From: Brienomyrus brachyistius
Taxonomy: Eukaryota > Chordata > Actinopteri > Osteoglossiformes > Mormyridae
Length of the DNA: 64,000 nt
Assembly: GCF_023856365.1 (NCBI RefSeq)
Contig: NC_064552.1
Span: 3,809,200-3,873,199, forward strand
Reading direction: 5' to 3'
This document shows, piece by piece, positions 59,213 to 64,000 of the stretch. The notes under the pieces were generated by a model that worked only from the letters and a program-made list of their open reading frames with translations, did not search any database and was not told the DNA's origin. The stretch's first letter is position 1, and each line of letters starts with the position of its first letter. The position numbers and the translations under genes were made by a program.

Positions 59213-59242
59213 CTCTTTATTTTGTCGATGGCTTAACTTAAA
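59120..59242 (+). repeat. (AT)n(GT)25 microsatellite followed by second copy of the duplicated segment
   Basis: About 41 bases of AT and 50 bases of GT lead into the 32-base string beginning atctctttattttgtcgatg (59211-59242), shared with 58175. Similarity fades after it (gtttggatg versus attgggaata). Confidence 0.9.
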
Positions 59243-60097
59243 ATTGGGAATAATGTCATTTCCCGCTTTCCCAGTCAGGTCGAGCCCATCTGTGGACCGA
59301 TCTGTGGACTCTCCTTGCCCGGCCACGCCGAACCACAGTCCAGCAAACCCTATGCGCAAGGCGTAGGTACTGTGACAAATTTCGCAGGGGTCCCGGAAGG
59401 ACCAGCTGAGACCTTGCGCGTGTGTGTTCTGGTTTCCATCAGTCCTCACAACGAAACGCTGCAAAGAGAAGATGGATAATAAGGTGAGAAAATCCCTGGT
59501 CTGGATTTTATCCAGTAACATTTTGGTCTTAACACACTTTCCTCTTCTTTGTTTCCGAGCCAGATTACGGACCATAATAAAAATTATGATAAAGTGACGA
59601 TGACTAAAATAATAATCCCGGGTAGAATGACACTCAGAAAGAGACATTTAAATTCTTGATACAAATTATGTCATGTTTAAATGTGAAATGCCACGTGTTC
59701 GGTATTAGAATATCTGAAGATGATGGGTAAGGCTGCAATGAGAAAGACAAAAAACCTTATGGTGCAGGTTTCTATTATAATTACCAGCGGTGGAACCGCG
59801 ACAAGCACCTGCCTCATACTCACGTGCAACCTGGTCTCCCGCTGCTCACGGCCGACATCTGCCCGAACTTTCTATTAGAACAATTTTTGGAACGTTACCC
59901 AAATTAAATGGGTTCTGCGTGAATAGGCAGAAGATACATTTGGAAGAACAACAACAGCGTAATAGCTAACACCTAATACAGACAAATGGAATTTATATTT
60001 AAATGTAGGAGTATAGTTGTGCTATGAATAACTTGCACTGAATTATTAACAACAATAAGAACAATTATAGTAGGAGTAATATCCTAGTAGTAGTTAG

Positions 60098-60200
60098 CGG
60101 AACTTCAGTAATCGGAATTTAAATTTTTTGTATATGGAAACTATATAGATTCAGTAGTTTCCACATGCACAAATTTAAAATTCCGATTACTGAAGTTCCG
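60098..60200. other. 103-bp hairpin-forming inverted repeat
   Basis: The left arm begins cggaacttcagtaatcggaa (60098) and the right arm ends with its exact reverse complement at 60200; pairing continues inward with a one-base bulge for about 29 bases. A second inner stem pairs tggaaacta (about 60135-60143) with tagtttcca around the centre. It may be a MITE or a structured element; no target duplication is obvious. It lies 3.6 kb upstream of nkx2.3. Confidence 0.85.
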
Positions 60201-61098
60201 TGTTGCCATTAATTGTCTTTATTGCATTTTCATCTTCAAAGAATTACAATCACATAAATGGTTAAAGTGAGTAATAAATTGATATATCGGAACCGCATTC
60301 TCGTTTAATCGAAACGGAAAGAAGATGTATGCGCGAATCAAAGGAAACGCATCTGCAAAACTAAAGCGAACTAAAGGTTGTTTTACTCCTTTGTCTGCAT
60401 GACAATCTCAGAGCTCATTAAACGTGTTTTTAGCTCTGCTTACATAGAATTACAGCACAGCCTGGCAAATTCTTGTTTCTATAGTAACATATACACGATT
60501 ATTAACTGAAAGGAGGAAAACTCACTAAAAGTGTTCAGACATTACCTATACTACAGTGTGAGCGCAGTATAATTATTTGTTGATTACAAAATTGTTATTA
60601 ATCACCAATTTTTCTTGCTACCGTTTTATAAAAAAAGTTTAACCTGTATATTCCCAGTGAAATTAAGTTGTTTTTCATAATCGCTTGAATATTGTTTTTA
60701 CTTATTAAAAAATCATGAAATGAGCACGGTTTCAATTTTGTTACTGATGAAAATGTTCATTACACAAGTAATCGTCTGCATTACTCCTATGATGTATATG
60801 GTTTATGGTGAATGTAAATAATTCTAGCTGCTTGCCGACTTCATATATAGCAATCTTGATGCGCATGATAATTTGTAACTCAGTTATGAGATCATTCAGA
60901 AAAAAAACAACATTCTTTTTTACTTTCTCTTTCCAAATGAAGCGGAGTAACCCATTAGAATATGTTTATAATAAAACGTTGACCAGTGCACCACGACGTA
61001 GAGTTTGCATTAAATTTAATCTCTATCGCGCTGTTTACCTCCAACACGCGTTTGTCAGTTGTACCTCCCGTTTGATCTGAGCACTATATACACACGTC

Positions 61099-61275
61099 AC
61101 TAAATTGCCCATACTGTATATTTGTGCGTAATGTTCTCTGCAATGGACTGGCATCCTGTACAGGGTCTTCCCCCGCCTTGGGTCTATGCACCCTAGGTAG
61201 GTTCCAGCCCCTCCCCCGCGACCTTGACCAGGACAATCTGTTGGAAGATGGATAAATGGACGGATTAATGGATGG
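61099..61275 (+). repeat. 5'-truncated SINE copy
   Basis: It runs from 'ctaaattgcccatactgtat' through 'gcaatggactggcatcctgt', 'ccctaggtaggttccagccc' and 'gaccttgaccaggacaatct' to a degenerate GGAT tail. It matches the 3' half of the complete SINE at 13390. Confidence 0.85.
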
Positions 61276-62180
61276 ATCGAGGGCTGAATATATGGGTGCA
61301 TTATACTACAGTAAATTACAAAACACAAGCAATGGGCCAGTGTAAAATATCTGCTCTGATTTTTATTTTTGTTTAGGTCTAGGTTTCCTTATAAGCATTT
61401 TGTTCGTTTGTATTTTTCAGTTACACTCATGCGGGTGGCACTGTTTTATTTATGTGATATTTAAGAATTGCGCAAGTGTAACAACCTTTCTGCGGCAGTC
61501 GCGGAACGCGTATGCGGACTTTGCGGCGCAGCTCTTCAGCTTTTGAATATCCGCCGCCCTCTTCCAACTTGACGACTCGTGCGTGCTTTTCAAATACTCT
61601 TTAGAATTATATGCTCTCTTCTATAACTCCAAGGAGGATAGTTAGCTTTTATTTGTAGTACACTTGCCAGAGGTGTCAGTGCGCACGCGGGGATACTTCT
61701 TTATTTGTACTGTCCTTCACGTGTATGAGAAACCTGTTTTGGTAAGCCGACAGAATATAATGTGTACTGTCATACATGTCCAATTAAACGATAAACCAAT
61801 GCTCACCTTTTTGACAAATTGAAAATTAAGTCAATCGTTTTCAATACGTAAGATGATGTTGCGTATTAATTTCCTCCTTTTGTATACTTCAAAAGTATCT
61901 GTTACTTCTGAAACCATGATAACGTAGCTTATATCAGATAAATAAATATTCACACACCTCTCTGCGTTGTGTCGATAGGAGAAAAATACGGTAAGCAGAC
62001 GTCAGAGGAGTGTGCGTGTGAGTGAGAGACGGGCCGCGGGCCATACAGTGACATACGCGCGCTGAAAGTCCTTTAAAACGGAAAGGAAGCTGATACCAGC
62101 AGATTATATTTGCTAAAAACGTCAATCAGTTTTCCTTGTGGAATTTTAATTGCTGACGGGGCCTGCTTATCGTCCGAAAG

Positions 62181-62196
62181 GGTTTATTAATAAACC
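62181..62196. other. Perfect 16-bp palindrome
   Basis: GGTTTATTAATAAACC equals its own reverse complement. It combines TTTATTAA and TAAACC half-sites of the kinds bound by homeodomain and forkhead factors. A GC hairpin-like CCGCTGATAGCGG follows at 62195-62207. It lies 1.6 kb upstream of the nkx2.3 start. A regulatory role is only inferred. Confidence 0.5.
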
Positions 62197-62344
62197 GCTG
62201 ATAGCGGCGGTTAAAAACACATTCAGACTCTGCTACGAATAGGCCTAAACTTCAGACAGTTTTTTGTACCGTATTCGATATGATATATATTATACATTGG
62301 CCGGTACAATGACTCTATAGTGAGTCTATAGTGACCCCGCCCCG

Positions 62345-62535
62345 AGGACAGTTCATTTGCCTTGCGGGTTTTTTGGTGCAGTCCGAAGACCTACAGTGGG
62401 GCTAATTGGTGTCTCTAAATTGCCCCTAGTCTGTGAACACATGTATGTGCCCTTCGATGGACTGGCATCCGCAGTCTTGTGGCCGATGCTGCCTATATAT
62501 GATAAGCTCCAGGCCCCCGTGATGAAATGCGTCGA
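62345..62535 (+). repeat. Internal SINE fragment
   Basis: The segments 'gtccgaagacctacagtggg', 'gctaattggtgtctctaaat' and 'gatggactggcatccgcag' align with the central part of the SINE at 13390. The head and tail are eroded. Confidence 0.75.
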
Positions 62536-63398
62536 ATTCTATCAATAGCGTGTTTTAAATATATCAATGGACTTTCCGTTTATGGCATTACATTTGCTTT
62601 ACAGCCCTGTAATCCAGTGCACTTCCCCCCACCCCCACAAATAATTGAAAAATTAAGACCCAAACGTTTTACCTGCATCCCAAAATGAGCAGACTGTAGC
62701 ACCTGTGAGCGAAACTTCAATGGACCTAACAGCAAAACCAAAAACTTCTGTTCTGTAGATGAATTCGCATGATATAATTTCATTTTAATTTGTTGTGAAT
62801 TATATAACTTAAGATCAGCCATCGTTTTTTATTGTGTTTCTGTATTTGTGTAAAAAGATATGCTTTCTTTTTGGTGGCTATAGGGCCTGTCGGTCGGTAG
62901 TATATTTTACTTTTTAATAATGATCGATAGAATGAATTACCATGTATTATTAATTCGATAAACAACCATTAAATTTATCATGCCAGTTAAACAGTATTTA
63001 TATACGCAGACAGTTAGTTTTTTGTTGTTTTCAAACTAATATAAAACAAACAAAACGGAACATCTTAGCACAAAAATTAGATGAATTTGCACTTGTAACA
63101 GTCCGTATCGTTGGATTACTGGTTTAAACGGTAACTACTTTGCATAAACTGTTTTATTTCGGCAACAATTACTGACTTGCCATCAGATTGATAATGTTTT
63201 ACTGGGCCCTATTACAGATGCAATCTTCAAACTAACGGTGGATTAAAATAATCCAGACGATGTGATGTCCCAAATATACTTTTTTTAAATAAAAAGCTTA
63301 ATTCTTTAAAAACTGGGCACGACGCCAGTTTTTCTCCCTAGTCTTGGAATAACAGTATTGGTAATATCGTCAATTAATGCACCTCTCAGGTCAATTTG

Positions 63399-63540
63399 AT
63401 TGGCTCAGCGCTGGGGGAACTGAAGCAGTGGAGGCGGGATGTGAGTCCCACGTTCCCCGCGCTCTCTCCAGCTTGAGAGCGGACTGGCCGAACCCCCTGT
63501 TACTCCCCGTACTAAACCCGCCCCTAGGTTCGTGACATCA
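63399..63540 (+). promoter_or_regulatory. nkx2.3: Probable nkx2.3 proximal promoter
   Basis: An inverted CCAAT box (ATTGG, 63399-63403), two Sp1-type GC boxes (GGCGGG 63433-63438; CCCGCCCC 63518-63524) and a CRE-like TGACATCA (63533-63540) cluster 290-430 bases before the start codon. The GC content rises sharply from the AT-rich sequence to the left. No TATA box was noticed. The transcription start cannot be fixed. Confidence 0.5.
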
Positions 63541-63830
63541 ACGAGCAGAAGAAGCTTTGCCCATCCACGGACTCTTAGAACAAAACACTAAGTGGTTGTC
63601 AGAAGTAGCACGCTGGAGCTTATTTTTGCGCGTGGTAAACAGGCAGGTACAAGGAGATTTACTCTTTTGTTTTGCTGTTTTTGGTCGGCTGGGAAATGAA
63701 CGCACACCTTTGTTCTTCCCATGTTAACTCATTAGACTTATAACTATTTTTATCCTTTGGAAGGACGCATGTTATCTGATTTGCTTTCGGAAGAGTTCGT
63801 TTCCTTAATGTAACTGAACAGGACGCCACA

Positions 63831-64000
63831 ATGCTTCCGAGTCCGGTTACTTCCACGCCGTTCTCTGTCAAAGACATACTGAAGTTGGAGCAGCAATCTC
63901 GGCAGCACCACTCCCTACATCTCGATCTATCCCGCGCGCACTTAAGCCAGGATTTGTCACAAGCCCAGCATTTCCAGACGCCTCCCTCCTGCATGCTGAA
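63831..64000 (+). CDS. nkx2.3: Homeobox protein Nkx-2.3, N-terminal part (runs off the window)
   Basis: Nkx2.3 is an NK2-class homeodomain transcription factor used in gut/spleen mesoderm and pharyngeal development. Only the first 56 codons and two bases of the next are present. The protein starts MLPSPVTSTPFSVKDIL, and the tinman (TN) motif TPFSVKDILKLEQQ occupies residues 9-22, as in the cardiac NK2 group. The start is fixed by an in-frame TGA at 63777 and by the family's conserved MLPSPVTSTPFSV opening; NKX2-5 starts differently (MFPSPALTPTPFSV). The position next to got1 also agrees with nkx2.3. The homeodomain lies beyond the window, so the paralogue call rests on the N-terminus and synteny. 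There is no splice site before the end. Confidence 0.93.
   Translation, partial: MLPSPVTSTPFSVKDILKLEQQSRQHHSLHLDLSRAHLSQDLSQAQHFQTPPSCML

Larger units (their letters stand above)
45514..63380. other. Gene-free region between got1 and nkx2.3
   Basis: About 18 kb with no recognisable exon. The left half (to about 53 kb) carries SINE pieces, G/C runs and tandem repeats. From about 54.4 kb the DNA becomes AT-rich and comparatively poor in interspersed repeats, apart from the microsatellite block near 59 kb and SINE remnants at 61.1 and 62.3 kb. Such a landscape beside a homeobox gene suggests cis-regulation, but no individual enhancer can be recognised without comparison to other species. Confidence 0.55.

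Noticed and set aside
59105..59647. 180-codon minus-strand open frame
   Set aside because: It reads through CA and TA microsatellites (His-Thr and Ile-Tyr runs) and shows no family resemblance.
60098..60200. microRNA gene call for the nested hairpin
   Set aside because: Arms are too perfectly paired and AT-rich at the centre, and there is no evidence of expression; recorded only as an inverted repeat.

Overview
The window is nuclear DNA of a ray-finned fish, most likely a teleost. It has multi-exon vertebrate genes with GT-AG introns, a decayed Tc1-like transposon of the common fish type, tRNA-derived SINEs, hAT-type foldback MITEs, and many microsatellites and long G/C homopolymer runs. I see no bacterial, phage or CRISPR content. 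The species cannot be named from the sequence.

Four protein-coding genes are supported. They alternate in strand: hoga1 (-, 7885..12811, 7 exons, 324 aa, mitochondrial 4-hydroxy-2-oxoglutarate aldolase); cnnm1 (+, 17948..32503, 10 exons, 893 aa, cyclin-M family membrane protein); got1 (-, 39107..45078, 9 exons, 410 aa, cytosolic aspartate aminotransferase); and nkx2.3 (+, from 63831, cut by the window end after 56 complete codons). I rebuilt every exon by hand from recalled homology and GT/AG sites. All phases close and the three complete genes end at clean stop codons.

Layout: 1-7.4 kb is gene-free flank. 7.4-12.9 kb is hoga1, whose introns hold a pyrimidine-rich tract (in transcript sense), a CA repeat and two minisatellites. 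12.9-17.9 kb is the head-to-head hoga1/cnnm1 spacer, with NRF1-like and E-box motifs and a well-preserved SINE with target-site duplications. 17.9-32.5 kb is cnnm1, with a 5.5 kb first intron carrying three foldback MITEs. 32.5-39.1 kb is the tail-to-tail cnnm1/got1 spacer, probably with long 3' UTRs and a dead Tc1-like element. 39.1-45.1 kb is got1, with a CCAAT-rich promoter. 45.1-63.8 kb is a large gene-free region upstream of nkx2.3; its right half is AT-rich, fairly poor in repeats, and contains two clear hairpins and a palindrome, as expected of a developmental gene's regulatory landscape.

The cnnm1-got1-nkx2.3 order and orientation matches the human 10q24 arrangement as I recall it. 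The genes do not form a pathway: hoga1 and got1 are metabolic enzymes in different compartments, cnnm1 belongs to a family linked to magnesium handling, and nkx2.3 encodes a homeodomain transcription factor. I found no convincing undescribed system. The most unusual items are structural: a SINE segment expanded into a minisatellite, splice acceptors built from GT or C repeats, and isolated hairpins near nkx2.3 and downstream of cnnm1.
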